Source of the DNA: Flavonifractor sp. An92
GTDB lineage: Bacteria; Bacillota; Clostridia; Oscillospirales; Oscillospiraceae
Direction: 5' to 3'
DNA: 64,000 nt
Assembly (NCBI RefSeq): GCF_002159175.1
Contig: NZ_NFGZ01000011.1
Coordinates: 1 to 64,000, forward strand
Shown here: positions 6,475 through 14,544 of the stretch, piece by piece
Layout: the number at the start of each line of letters is the position of its first letter
How positions within the stretch are numbered: the stretch's first letter is position 1
Translations under genes and position numbers: made by a program
The notes under the pieces: model-generated
The model's input: only the letters and a program-made list of their open reading frames with translations
The model's database searches: none
What the model was told of the DNA's origin: nothing

Positions 6475-7359
6475 ATGAAAAAGAAAGCGGATATCCGAAA
6501 GATCGAACCCTACCTTTACATCACACCCATCACCCTGATCCTGGTTACCTTCGTGGTCGGGTCTGTCCTCATCTCCATTTTTCTGGGCTTCTGCAAATAC
6601 AATATTATTACCCCGCCGCAGTTCCGCGGGCTCGGAAATTACATCAAGCTGCTCGACGACAGCAAGTTCATCAAGGCGCTCTGGAACACCATCAAGCTGG
6701 AGCTCTATATCGTCCCGCTGCAAATGGTCAGCGGCCTCCTGATGGCCGTGTTCCTGCTGGCCAACCGAAAGCACCTGCTGGGCAAGATCGCCAACTGCGT
6801 GATCTTCATCCCGTTTTTGTGCTCCAACGCGGTGGTCGGCGTGGTCTGGCGGGAGCTGCTCAACGGCAAATTCCCGCCGGTGGAGGCCTTCTTCGGCCTC
6901 TTCGGCATCCAGCCGTCCATGCTGCTGGGCGATTCCAAAAGTGCGCTGGTGGTCGTGGCCGGTGTAGCCATCTGGAGGTGGATGGGGTACTATACCGTCA
7001 TCTTCCTCTCCGGCCTCATGGCCATCTCCAAGACGTACTATGAGGCGGCGAAAGTGGACGGCGCCGGCAAGATCCGGAGCTTTTTCTCCATCACCCTCCC
7101 CATGATGAAGCCCACCATCATCATGGCCCTCTTTCTCTCGATCACCACGGCCCTGCGCAACTTTGAGCTGATTTTCAACCTCACTGGCGGCGGCCCCAAC
7201 AACGCCACCACGGATCTGGTCATGTACGCCTACACGCTGTGCTTCAAGTCCAATTCCGCCGGCTATGCCATGGCCGTGTCCAATGTTCTGTTCGTGCTCG
7301 TGATGATCGCCGCGCTCTTCCAGAAACGGCTTTTGAAGCGGGAATCGTCCGAGCTGTAA
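6475..7359 (+). CDS. Sugar ABC importer permease 1 (MalF type)
   Basis: 294 aa, six predicted membrane helices, starting MKKKADIRKIEPYLYITPIT. The EAA loop with conserved Gly (YYEAAKVDGAGKIRSFFSIT) that docks the ATPase is near residue 195. ATG 6475 has a GAGG site. It pairs with the second permease 29 bases downstream. No ATPase gene is in the operon, so a shared MsmK-type ATPase elsewhere in the genome is expected, as is common for this family in Firmicutes. Confidence 0.92.
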   Translation: MKKKADIRKIEPYLYITPITLILVTFVVGSVLISIFLGFCKYNIITPPQFRGLGNYIKLLDDSKFIKALWNTIKLELYIVPLQMVSGLLMAVFLLANRKHLLGKIANCVIFIPFLCSNAVVGVVWRELLNGKFPPVEAFFGLFGIQPSMLLGDSKSALVVVAGVAIWRWMGYYTVIFLSGLMAISKTYYEAAKVDGAGKIRSFFSITLPMMKPTIIMALFLSITTALRNFELIFNLTGGGPNNATTDLVMYAYTLCFKSNSAGYAMAVSNVLFVLVMIAALFQKRLLKRESSEL

Positions 7360-7388
7360 GACTTCCGAAAAAGGTTGGAGAAACATCT

Positions 7389-8210
7389 ATGAGAATCATG
7401 AAAAAAGCCTTCGGCAGAGGACTGGCGGATCTGATTCTGATCGGGATCATCCTGGGGAGCATCTTCCCATTCCTTTATATGTTCCTGATGTCCTTCCGGA
7501 GCACCATCAACGCCTACGATTTCAGTTTTTCCCTGGACAAATTCACTTTGCAGCAGTATATCAAGATCTTCCAGATGGACTATTTCGTCAATTATGTGCT
7601 GAACAGTGTCATCGTCGCGGTGGCGGGCGTGCTGCTGACCCTGACCGTCTGCTCTCTGGCCGGCTATGCCTTTGCCAAAATGAATTTCAAGGGGAATGAC
7701 AAGCTCTTTCTGTTCCTGTTCCTGACCCTGATCGTGCCCTCCGAGGTCATTATCGTGCCTCTGTTCCTCATCACCAAGGGATTGGGCTGGCTGAACACCT
7801 ACCAGGCCCTGATCCTGCCTCTCCCCACGGCCTTCGGCGTGTTCATCATGCGTCAGGCCATTCTGGACATCCCGTCCGACCTGATGGACGCGGCCAAGCT
7901 GGACGGATGCGGAAATCTCCAGACTCTGGTGCGGGTCGTGCTCCCCATCGTGCGCGGCGCGCTCCTCACCCTGGCCATTTTCACCTTCGTGGGGGCGTGG
8001 AACAATTTCCTGTGGCCGCTGGTGGCGTGTACGCGGCAGGAGATGAAGACCCTCCCGCTGGCCCTGAGCGCCATGAAAACCCAGTACAATACCGATGTGG
8101 GCCTGACCATGGCCTGCGCGGTCATCAACTTCCTCCCCCCGTTCCTCTTCTACCTGTTCATGCAGAGCAAATTCAAAGAGGGCATGACCCTGGGAGGCGT
8201 CAAGGAATAA
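7389..8210 (+). CDS. Sugar ABC importer permease 2 (MalG type)
   Basis: 273 aa, six membrane helices, start ATG 7389 after a weak GGAG site. The EAA-type loop reads LMDAALKLDG-like (residues about 160-180, DLMDAAKLDGCGN), and the C-terminus GMTLGGVKE is typical of MalG-family proteins. It is the last gene of the importer operon and is followed by a perfect 16-bp hairpin. Confidence 0.92.
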   Translation: MRIMKKAFGRGLADLILIGIILGSIFPFLYMFLMSFRSTINAYDFSFSLDKFTLQQYIKIFQMDYFVNYVLNSVIVAVAGVLLTLTVCSLAGYAFAKMNFKGNDKLFLFLFLTLIVPSEVIIVPLFLITKGLGWLNTYQALILPLPTAFGVFIMRQAILDIPSDLMDAAKLDGCGNLQTLVRVVLPIVRGALLTLAIFTFVGAWNNFLWPLVACTRQEMKTLPLALSAMKTQYNTDVGLTMACAVINFLPPFLFYLFMQSKFKEGMTLGGVKE

Positions 8211-8232
8211 ACGGTACCATACGTCCGGATAA

Positions 8233-8267
8233 CAGAAGGCCCCGGGGGAATCCCCCGGGGCCTTCTG
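8233..8267. terminator. Strong bidirectional terminator between convergent operons
   Basis: Perfect 16-bp stem CAGAAGGCCCCGGGGG / CCCCCGGGGCCTTCTG with an AAT loop. It separates the importer operon (plus) from the corrinoid operon (minus). No long T-run, so termination may rest on stem strength. Confidence 0.75.
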
Positions 8268-8297
8268 CATCGATATACGCTCGGATACCCGTAAAAA

Positions 8298-8948
8298 TCA
8301 GGCGGTTGCCACCAGTTCCCGGGCCCGCTTGGCGGCCTCGGCGGCGTTGCTGGTGTAGGCGTCGGCGCCGATCTTCTCCGCGAAAGCGGTAGAGAGAGGG
8401 CCGCCGCCCACCATCACCTTGAACTGGTCCCGGATGCCCTCGGCCACCAGTCCGTCAATGACCTTTTTCATGTTGCCCATGGTGGTGGTCATCAGGGTGG
8501 ACATGCACACGATGCCGGTGCCCATCTCCTTGGCCTTGGCGATGAACTCGCTCACCGGCACATCGCGGCCCAGGTCGTGGACGTCGAAGCCCGCCGTCTC
8601 CATCATGATCTTCACCAGATTCTTGCCGATGTCGTGGGTGTCGCCCTCCACCACGCCGATGAGGACGCCGCAGCCCTTGGAGCTGTCGTCCCGCTTCAGG
8701 TGGGGCTTGAGGATCTCAAGGCCGTTGTACATGGCATCGGAGCAGATGAGCAGCTCCGGCACGAAGTACTCCTCCTCCTCGTAGAGCTGACCGGCCTTCT
8801 CCATGCCCTTGGCCAGGCCCTCGGTGATGCCCTCGTAGGCGTCGAACCCGGCCTCTACGTACTCCTTGGCCACGTTGACGACCGCATCGTCCTCCATCTC
8901 CAGTACGCAGCGGGCCAGTTCCGCCAGCAGCGCATCCTTCTCTGCCAT
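8298..8948 (-). CDS. Corrinoid (B12-binding) methyl carrier protein, MtaC type
   Basis: 216 aa from ATG 8948 (GAAAGGATG site). Residues 1-88 form the four-helix cap domain; about 90-210 form the Rossmann-like cobalamin domain with Asp103-x-His105-x-x-Gly108 (the GDTHDIGKN motif) whose His binds cobalt from below. Later Ser (CMSTLM) and Gly-Gly (VGGGP) motifs hold the nucleotide tail. It carries the methyl group between a substrate-specific methyltransferase and a second one. It is the last gene of the five-gene operon with three URO-D-type methyltransferases and an activating ATPase. Confidence 0.93.
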   Translation of the reverse strand: MAEKDALLAELARCVLEMEDDAVVNVAKEYVEAGFDAYEGITEGLAKGMEKAGQLYEEEEYFVPELLICSDAMYNGLEILKPHLKRDDSSKGCGVLIGVVEGDTHDIGKNLVKIMMETAGFDVHDLGRDVPVSEFIAKAKEMGTGIVCMSTLMTTTMGNMKKVIDGLVAEGIRDQFKVMVGGGPLSTAFAEKIGADAYTSNAAEAAKRARELVATA

Positions 8949-8964
8949 TTTTCTCATCCTTTCT

Positions 8965-9810
8965 CTACCACTTGACTTCGTATACCCAGCCTCGCTTTGC
9001 CGCCAGCAAATTGAGGCAGAAATGTCCCACAATGCCCCCCTCCGGGTGGCTGCGGCAATAGGCCATGAGGGCCTGACCATAGGTCTCCACGGGAGTGTCC
9101 GGCTCCCAGCGCTCCAGACGGGCGGAACCGGTGTCCAGCAGGCTCTGGGTCATCTTGCCGCACAGGTGGATCACCACGCCGGGGTTGTCCTCCCGCAGAT
9201 GGCTGATGAGCCGCAGACAGGCGGGGAGATAGGTGCCGGTGAAGAATTCTTCACCCAGAATGTCCACCGTGGCCACGGGATCGGAGAAGGAGAGCATCGT
9301 CGCCCCGTATTCCACTGCCATGCGGGCGTACTGTCGGATCCAGGTCTCGGTCCGCTCCATCAGCTCCGCTCCCGCCGGTTTACGCAGAGCGGCGAACATC
9401 CGCCCCATGGGGAGCAGGGCGTTCAGGAGGGTGAAGTGGCCCTCCACCTCGTAGGAGACCGGGACGTGCTCCGAATGCAGGACATCCATGGCGTCCTGCA
9501 TGGCCTTCATGCGGGGAAAGTCCAGGTTCAGGGTTTCCGGCAGTTCCTCCACCTTCTTATAGGCGGGCTCCCGCACCCGGGCTCCCTCCAGGGAAAGACT
9601 GGGATGGGCTCCCAACCCCTCGCCGCACAGGGTGTTGCAGAAGGGCAGAGTCACCCAGCCGCCCTCGGCCAGTTCCCGGGCAGCAGCCACGATGGCGCCG
9701 GGGTCCCGGTGCAGCTGCTCCGGCGTGGTGATGCCAAGGGCCGCCAGCCGCTCCGGCGCGGGGGTGGAGTGGCGGTTGGCCATGGCGCTGGTACACACAA
9801 AACGCTCCAT
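8965..9810 (-). CDS. Short URO-D-family methyltransferase
   Basis: 281 aa, shorter than typical members (330-360). It keeps the zinc signature His215-x-Cys217 (HLCG) with a later Cys265 (GHFC). It lacks part of the N-terminal region. ATG 9810 abuts the stop of the activator gene (9811), so translation is probably coupled. It may be the enzyme passing methyl from the corrinoid protein to tetrahydrofolate or a thiol, or a substrate-side demethylase. The sequence does not decide which. Confidence 0.78.
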   Translation of the reverse strand: MERFVCTSAMANRHSTPAPERLAALGITTPEQLHRDPGAIVAAARELAEGGWVTLPFCNTLCGEGLGAHPSLSLEGARVREPAYKKVEELPETLNLDFPRMKAMQDAMDVLHSEHVPVSYEVEGHFTLLNALLPMGRMFAALRKPAGAELMERTETWIRQYARMAVEYGATMLSFSDPVATVDILGEEFFTGTYLPACLRLISHLREDNPGVVIHLCGKMTQSLLDTGSARLERWEPDTPVETYGQALMAYCRSHPEGGIVGHFCLNLLAAKRGWVYEVKW

Positions 9811-11544
9811 TTACACCCCTCCGAATTGCAGAGATTTGGTGAATAGGGCCTCGTATCCCTCCGAAACGGACAGCTCCACATAGGAGATGGTCTGGGCCAG
9901 GGCTTCCGCCCGCCGCCGCTCCGCCTGGGAGAGGAGGCACAGCTCCGCCCCCGTCATGGAGGAGTTGCCGATGTAGGAGATTTTCTCGCCCAGACAGGAA
10001 GGGAGGATGCCCGCGCCGGTGAGGCTGGCGGGGTCCAGGTGCTTGCCGAACTGTCCGGCCACCAGCACCCGGTCCACCTCCTCCGGCTCCACCTTCAGCT
10101 CCTTGAGGAGGGTCAGGATGCCGGAGAGGATGGCGCCCTTGCAGAGCTGGACCTGCCGGATGTCGGCCTGGGTCACATAGAGGCCGTGGGAGGCGTCCAG
10201 CACCAGGCGGCGCTTTCCGTTTTCGTCAGTGTCGGTGAGGGGAGAGTCCAGGGTCAGGCGGCCGCTCTTGGCGATGAGCTTATGGGCCACGCCCTGGCTG
10301 ATGGCCTCCAGCAGGCCGCTGCCGCACAGGCCCCGGGGAGTCGCGTCTCCGATGATGCCCAGCTCGGCCCGCTCCCCGTCCAGACGGACGTGCTCCACCG
10401 CGCCGGGCTCAGCCCGCATGCCGCAGGAGATGTTCATGCCCTCCAGAGCGGGACCGGCGGCGCAGGAGCAGGAATACATGCTGCCGTGTTTGCTGAGGAT
10501 CATCTCGCCGTTGGTGCCGATGTCCAGAAAGAGCACCGTGTCCTCCGCCTCATCCAGCCGGGCGGCCAGCGCACCGGAGACGATGTCGCCGCCGATGTAG
10601 GAGGACACCGAGGGGATGCAGTAGACCCGGGCCTGGGGGTGGAGGGACAGTCCCAGCTCGGCGGCGGGGACGGTGACAGCGTGGTGGAACACGCTCCGAT
10701 AGGGGGCCTGGCCGAGACTGGCCAGGGTGACGCCCAGCAGGGCGTGGAGCATGGTGGAGTTGCCACCCACCGCCACCTCGAAGATGCAGTCCGGCGACTG
10801 CCTGATGGAACTTGTCAGCGTCCGGGCGCTCTCGCCCAGGCGCTCTACCAGCACCCGCTGGAGCTCCAGCACGCCGCCGGGGTGCTCCATGTCGTAGTGG
10901 ATGCGGGAGAGCACGTCCAGGCCGAAGGCTTTCTGGGGGTTCACAAAGCCGTCCTCGGCCAGCCGCTCTCCGGTTTTCAGGTCCAGCAGAGCCACGGCCA
11001 CCGTGGTGGTGCCGATGTCCACCGCCAGACCGCAGAGGGTCCCGTCGGCCCGCAGGGCCACCGGCGCGCCACCGTAGCGCACCAGCCAGGCGTCCTGCGC
11101 TTCGTCCAAAACGGCCCGCTCCCGCATCAGGGAGAGGGGAAGGTCATTTCCAACCTCCAGAGCGGCGCACATGGAGCGGTGGTCCTCAAAGGAGGCGGGG
11201 GCCAGGTGGATGGGCTCCGCCGTCACGGCAGGGGCCAGGGGAATGTCCGGCCGCTGGCCGCTGCCCAGCACGCCGCCCCGGCTCTCGTGCAGCAGGCCCA
11301 GGGGGTCAATGTCCACCCCCTCCAGCGGCACGGTGAGGCAGGCCAATCGGACGCCATCTGCCCGCTCGGCGGGGGTGAGGAAGGCCTCCTCCTGGGCCGA
11401 GCGGGGGCTCACGGCCCCGCTGAGGATGCGGACCTTGCACTTGCCACATAACCCCTTGCCGTTGCAGGGGCTTTCCAGCAGAATGCCCTCCTCCCGCAGC
11501 AGCTCCAGAATATTCAGTCCCGCCCGGGGTTCAATGTGCAGCAT
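9811..11544 (-). CDS. Reductive activator of corrinoid proteins (RACE, RamA/DUF4445 type)
   Basis: 577 aa. An N-terminal plant-type [2Fe-2S] ferredoxin domain is shown by Cys27, Cys33, Cys36 and Cys69. A linker and then an ASKHA ATPase domain follow, with phosphate motifs LAVDIGTTTVAVALLD and LFLDIGTNGEMIL. The family uses ATP to reduce cob(II)alamin that has become inactive back to cob(I)alamin. Its place between the methyltransferases and before the corrinoid protein fits that duty exactly. The start overlaps the end of the upstream methyltransferase gene by 14 bases. Confidence 0.93.
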   Translation of the reverse strand: MLHIEPRAGLNILELLREEGILLESPCNGKGLCGKCKVRILSGAVSPRSAQEEAFLTPAERADGVRLACLTVPLEGVDIDPLGLLHESRGGVLGSGQRPDIPLAPAVTAEPIHLAPASFEDHRSMCAALEVGNDLPLSLMRERAVLDEAQDAWLVRYGGAPVALRADGTLCGLAVDIGTTTVAVALLDLKTGERLAEDGFVNPQKAFGLDVLSRIHYDMEHPGGVLELQRVLVERLGESARTLTSSIRQSPDCIFEVAVGGNSTMLHALLGVTLASLGQAPYRSVFHHAVTVPAAELGLSLHPQARVYCIPSVSSYIGGDIVSGALAARLDEAEDTVLFLDIGTNGEMILSKHGSMYSCSCAAGPALEGMNISCGMRAEPGAVEHVRLDGERAELGIIGDATPRGLCGSGLLEAISQGVAHKLIAKSGRLTLDSPLTDTDENGKRRLVLDASHGLYVTQADIRQVQLCKGAILSGILTLLKELKVEPEEVDRVLVAGQFGKHLDPASLTGAGILPSCLGEKISYIGNSSMTGAELCLLSQAERRRAEALAQTISYVELSVSEGYEALFTKSLQFGGV

Positions 11545-12574
11545 GGGTTTCCTCCTCTTGGGAGCGGACCGCCTCCATCATCAGGCGGATGCTCTCCAAC
11601 GTGGTGGTGGTTCCCAGGCCGCAGGCGGGGGCCAGAATGTCCGCGCCCTGCTTCAGGCTGTTCTGGCACAGGGTGCGGATGGTGGCGGCATTTCCGGCGG
11701 CCAGGGCGAAGGTGCTGACGTTGCCCATGACCACCATGCCGGGGATGGCGGCGCGGAGCTGGGCCAGATTCACCACCGCGTCGGCGCTCAGGGCGCTGCA
11801 CTTCAGCTGGGCCAGCTGGGGATAGATGGGCTGGAGTTGGCCGCAGATGTGAATGATCACGCCGCTGCAGCGGGGGCGCAGAGCCTCGCACAGCCGGTTC
11901 AGGCAGGGAAGGGCAAACTCCGCAAAGAGCTTGGGCCCCAGAATCTCGCCGGTGCCGCTGGGGTCGGAGATGGTGATGAACTCCGCCCCCGCCTCGATCT
12001 GGGCCAGACCGAAGGCGATGAGCCCATCGGTGACCAGGTCCAGCACCTTGTGGGCGTTTTCCGGCTTCTTGCGCAGTTCCTTATAAAAACGGGCGGCATC
12101 CACCAGGGAGGAGGCCACGCTGATGGGGCCGGTGAGGTTGCCCATGAGGACCGCGCCGGGGCACCGGGTATGCAGGAGGCTCAGGGCCTCCAGCACGGTA
12201 TTGGCCCGGCCCTGGTGGGGGTCCAGGGGGTGCAGCTCCTCCCACTGGTCCACCGACTCCACCGCGTAGCGGGTCACCCGGGGCTCGGTGTAGCGGTCGC
12301 CCAGGTCCACCCCGGCGCCCATGTTCTCCGCCTCCACCGTCATGCAGAAGGGGACGCCCACGTTGTCAAAGAGGCCGTTTTCATAGGCCGCAGCGGCCAA
12401 TTGGGCCATGACCGCCGGGTCCTGGTGAGCTTCGGGCCAGTACACCCCGGCCAGGTCCATCAGCTGGGCGGTCATCATGTTCATCATCCCTCCGGGGCAG
12501 AGGCAGGGGGGACGGGAGGGGGTTTCTCCGCCAAGGGTCTGGCGGAGAAGCCGGGCAGATGTCGTTTCTTCCAT
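11531..12574 (-). CDS. URO-D-family corrinoid methyltransferase
   Basis: 347 aa from ATG 12574 with AAGGAG upstream. URO-D fold with zinc signature His242-x-Cys244 (HICG) and Cys318 (PACG), the pattern of MtaA, MtbA and the O-demethylase methyltransferases. The segment GNLTGPISVASSL and the motif SDPSGTGEILGP are typical of the subgroup acting with corrinoid proteins. It is second in the operon. Together with the paralogue at 12585-13679 it is a candidate for the substrate-specific enzyme, since no MttB- or MtaB-type gene is present. Confidence 0.82.
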   Translation of the reverse strand: MEETTSARLLRQTLGGETPSRPPCLCPGGMMNMMTAQLMDLAGVYWPEAHQDPAVMAQLAAAAYENGLFDNVGVPFCMTVEAENMGAGVDLGDRYTEPRVTRYAVESVDQWEELHPLDPHQGRANTVLEALSLLHTRCPGAVLMGNLTGPISVASSLVDAARFYKELRKKPENAHKVLDLVTDGLIAFGLAQIEAGAEFITISDPSGTGEILGPKLFAEFALPCLNRLCEALRPRCSGVIIHICGQLQPIYPQLAQLKCSALSADAVVNLAQLRAAIPGMVVMGNVSTFALAAGNAATIRTLCQNSLKQGADILAPACGLGTTTTLESIRLMMEAVRSQEEETHAAH

Positions 12575-12584
12575 AAATACTCCT

Positions 12585-13679
12585 TTATTGTTGCTTCAGG
12601 CGGCGCTCACAGTCCTGTATGAGCTCGGCCACCCGCTCGGGGCAGATGGGATAGCCCACTTCCCGGACGGTGTCCATCATCGCCTGGATATTTTCTTTGG
12701 GGGTGTCCACCGGCAGACTGCACCCGGACATGACCATGTAACCCTTGGGGCTGTCATAGCCGTCCAGGATGCACTTGAGGGTGTGGTACCGCACGTCCAG
12801 GGGGGTGCCGGAGAACATGACCACCGCCGGGTCCACGTTGCCCAGGATCTTGACCTTGTTCCCCACCAGCTGCTTGCACTCGGCGAGGCTGGCAACATTG
12901 TCGATGCTCAGGCCCGCCAGGCCCAGATCGGCCAAATCATTCCAGATCTTGTTGGTCTGGCCGCAGATGTGGACCACCACGCCCTTGCCGCGGCTCTTGA
13001 TGAAGTCCACCAGCTCTTTCAGATAGGGCAGGGAGAACTCCCGGAAGGCTTTGGGGCTCACCACCGTGCAGGAGGACATGGGCTCGGAGATGGCGGGGGT
13101 GATGCCCAGGTCGATGGCGGCGGCGGCGTAGGCCTTGACGGTCTCCAGCGAGACCTGGCACAGCTTGTGGACGGCCTCGGGATTTTTATAGATCATGCTC
13201 AGGGTCTTGTTGACGCCCATGAGGAAAAAGGCGTTGGTGAAGGGCCCCACGATGCCGCAGGAGCAGCCGATCTCCCCCTTGACCTCGTCCTGGAGGTATT
13301 TCATGGCGTCCAGCTGGAGGGGCAGACGGCCGTCTTTGTAGGGATCGGCGGGGCGGAGGGAGTCGATCTGACGGACGTCGGTGATGGCGGGCTGGTCCAG
13401 GTCGGCGGTCTCGTCGTCGGGGTATTTGACCGTGGCGCCCATGGCCTCCGCCCAGGGAAAGAGATCGGTGAAGATGCGGATGCTGTCGTAGCCGAAATAG
13501 CGGTAGGACGCCACCTGAGCCTGGGCCAGCGTCTTGGCGCTGCGGCTGAGCTCCGAGATCTTGCAGCCGTAGATCCGGGCCACGCCGTTGGCCACGTTGG
13601 GGTTGCACGGCAGACGGTCCACGGGGAGCCCCTTGGCCAGGGCGGTCGCCCGCTCCATAGGCGTCATTTGATCCTTCAT
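12585..13679 (-). CDS. URO-D-family corrinoid methyltransferase, first gene of operon
   Basis: 364 aa. Zinc signature His237-x-Cys239 (HICG) and Cys320 (MSGC). It starts MKDQMTPMERATALAKGLPV, typical of the COG0407 group that includes O-demethylase methyltransferases of acetogens. ATG 13679 has AAGGAGG upstream. It opens the operon behind a 300-base untranslated leader with two inverted repeats. It is more like the gene at 3912 in length and domain layout than like the other two. The methyl donor could be a methoxyaromatic, methanol or a methylated amine; this is inference. Confidence 0.82.
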   Translation of the reverse strand: MKDQMTPMERATALAKGLPVDRLPCNPNVANGVARIYGCKISELSRSAKTLAQAQVASYRYFGYDSIRIFTDLFPWAEAMGATVKYPDDETADLDQPAITDVRQIDSLRPADPYKDGRLPLQLDAMKYLQDEVKGEIGCSCGIVGPFTNAFFLMGVNKTLSMIYKNPEAVHKLCQVSLETVKAYAAAAIDLGITPAISEPMSSCTVVSPKAFREFSLPYLKELVDFIKSRGKGVVVHICGQTNKIWNDLADLGLAGLSIDNVASLAECKQLVGNKVKILGNVDPAVVMFSGTPLDVRYHTLKCILDGYDSPKGYMVMSGCSLPVDTPKENIQAMMDTVREVGYPICPERVAELIQDCERRLKQQ

Positions 13680-14050
13680 TTGTCAAACCTCCTTAGAACT
13701 TATCGACCGGATCATGTGCCGATCCGGTATTTCTTCCCGCTGGAAGTGATAAACAGTTGTAAAAAGGTGGCGTACCGCTGGAAACGGCACAATCCGGAAT
13801 CAGGAATGTGCCGTTTCTGAGCTGCGGGGATATCGAGGCGTTAGTTTCCATAAATATACATGTGAATCGATTTTGTTTCCTATTTTAGCATAGGAATATA
13901 CAGTTTAGAAATTGTTTTTATCTATAAAATCTATATTTGCATCTTGGATCAATCTATGAATTTTTTGTGCGCCGCTTGCTGCAAAAGAACCGGGTGAACC
14001 GCACGAATGCGAGCTCTTTGATGTGTTCACACTGGAGACGGCAAAGTAGA
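13680..14050 (-). promoter_or_regulatory. Long leader of the corrinoid operon with two inverted repeats
   Basis: No gene fits here. Two perfect inverted repeats lie in the presumed leader: ACCGGATC/GATCCGGT (13706-13713 and 13721-13728) close to the first gene, and GAAACGGCACA/TGTGCCGTTTC (13781-13791 and 13807-13817). Neither is followed by a T-run. Further upstream the DNA is AT-rich, with an extended -10-like TGCTAAAAT on the minus strand near 13885-13895. I found no B12-box-like sequence, so a cobalamin riboswitch is not supported. Confidence 0.45.
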
Positions 14051-14087
14051 GAAAAAGCCTGGAACCATTGCGATTCCAGGCTTTTTC
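14051..14087 (-). terminator. Terminator at the end of the acylneuraminate-type operon
   Basis: GAAAAAGCCTGGAA (14051-14064) pairs with TTCCAGGCTTTTTC (14074-14087). Read on the minus strand it ends in TTTTTC, just after the YhcH gene stop. Confidence 0.88.
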
Positions 14088-14094
14088 GTTTGAA

Positions 14095-14544
14095 TCAGAC
14101 CTTCAGCTTGAATACGGCCTTTTCCACCTGCACGGGGCCGTCCTTCTGCACCTTGACCATGTGCACGTCCTCCGGGAATACGATGAGGGCCGTTCCGGGG
14201 GCCATGGGGCACCAGGTATCCACCGGCCCGTCGTAGCCGATGAAGTCGCTGGCCTCGTCCCGGGTGGTGGGGGTGAGGCGGGCGGCGTCGGTGACGCCGA
14301 TGCGCTCCTCCCCGGCGAGGACCACATGGAGGTCGGCGTACTGGGCGTGGCCCTCCCAGGCGGCCTCCGCCTCAGGGAGGGTGGTGTAGCCGAAGCGGTT
14401 GATGAACACGTTATCCCCATCCACCTCGTTGCGCCCGGGTTTGAGGGCGGAGAGGTCGGCGGTGGCCAGGTAGTCGATGGCGGTGTCCAGCGAGGGGCAC
14501 AGGCCACGATAACGGGCGATGCGGTCCAGAGTGGTATAGATCAT
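14095..14544 (-). CDS. YhcH/YjgK/YiaL-family protein (cupin-like anomerase)
   Basis: 149 aa from ATG 14544, overlapping the oxidoreductase stop by 4 bases. Family features visible are RNEVDGDNVFINRFGY, YADLHVVLAGEERIG, and a C-terminal FPEDVHMVKV histidine strand, which form the metal-binding cupin barrel. Members of this family occur in sialic acid operons (NanQ acts as a sialic acid anomerase in Escherichia coli) and with other acidic sugars. Its position as last gene of an operon with an N-acetylneuraminate lyase-type gene supports such a role here. Confidence 0.88.
   Translation of the reverse strand: MIYTTLDRIARYRGLCPSLDTAIDYLATADLSALKPGRNEVDGDNVFINRFGYTTLPEAEAAWEGHAQYADLHVVLAGEERIGVTDAARLTPTTRDEASDFIGYDGPVDTWCPMAPGTALIVFPEDVHMVKVQKDGPVQVEKAVFKLKV

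Noticed and set aside
13680-14050. Cobalamin riboswitch before the corrinoid operon
   Set aside because: I could not find a B12-box-like core in the leader, only two unrelated inverted repeats.
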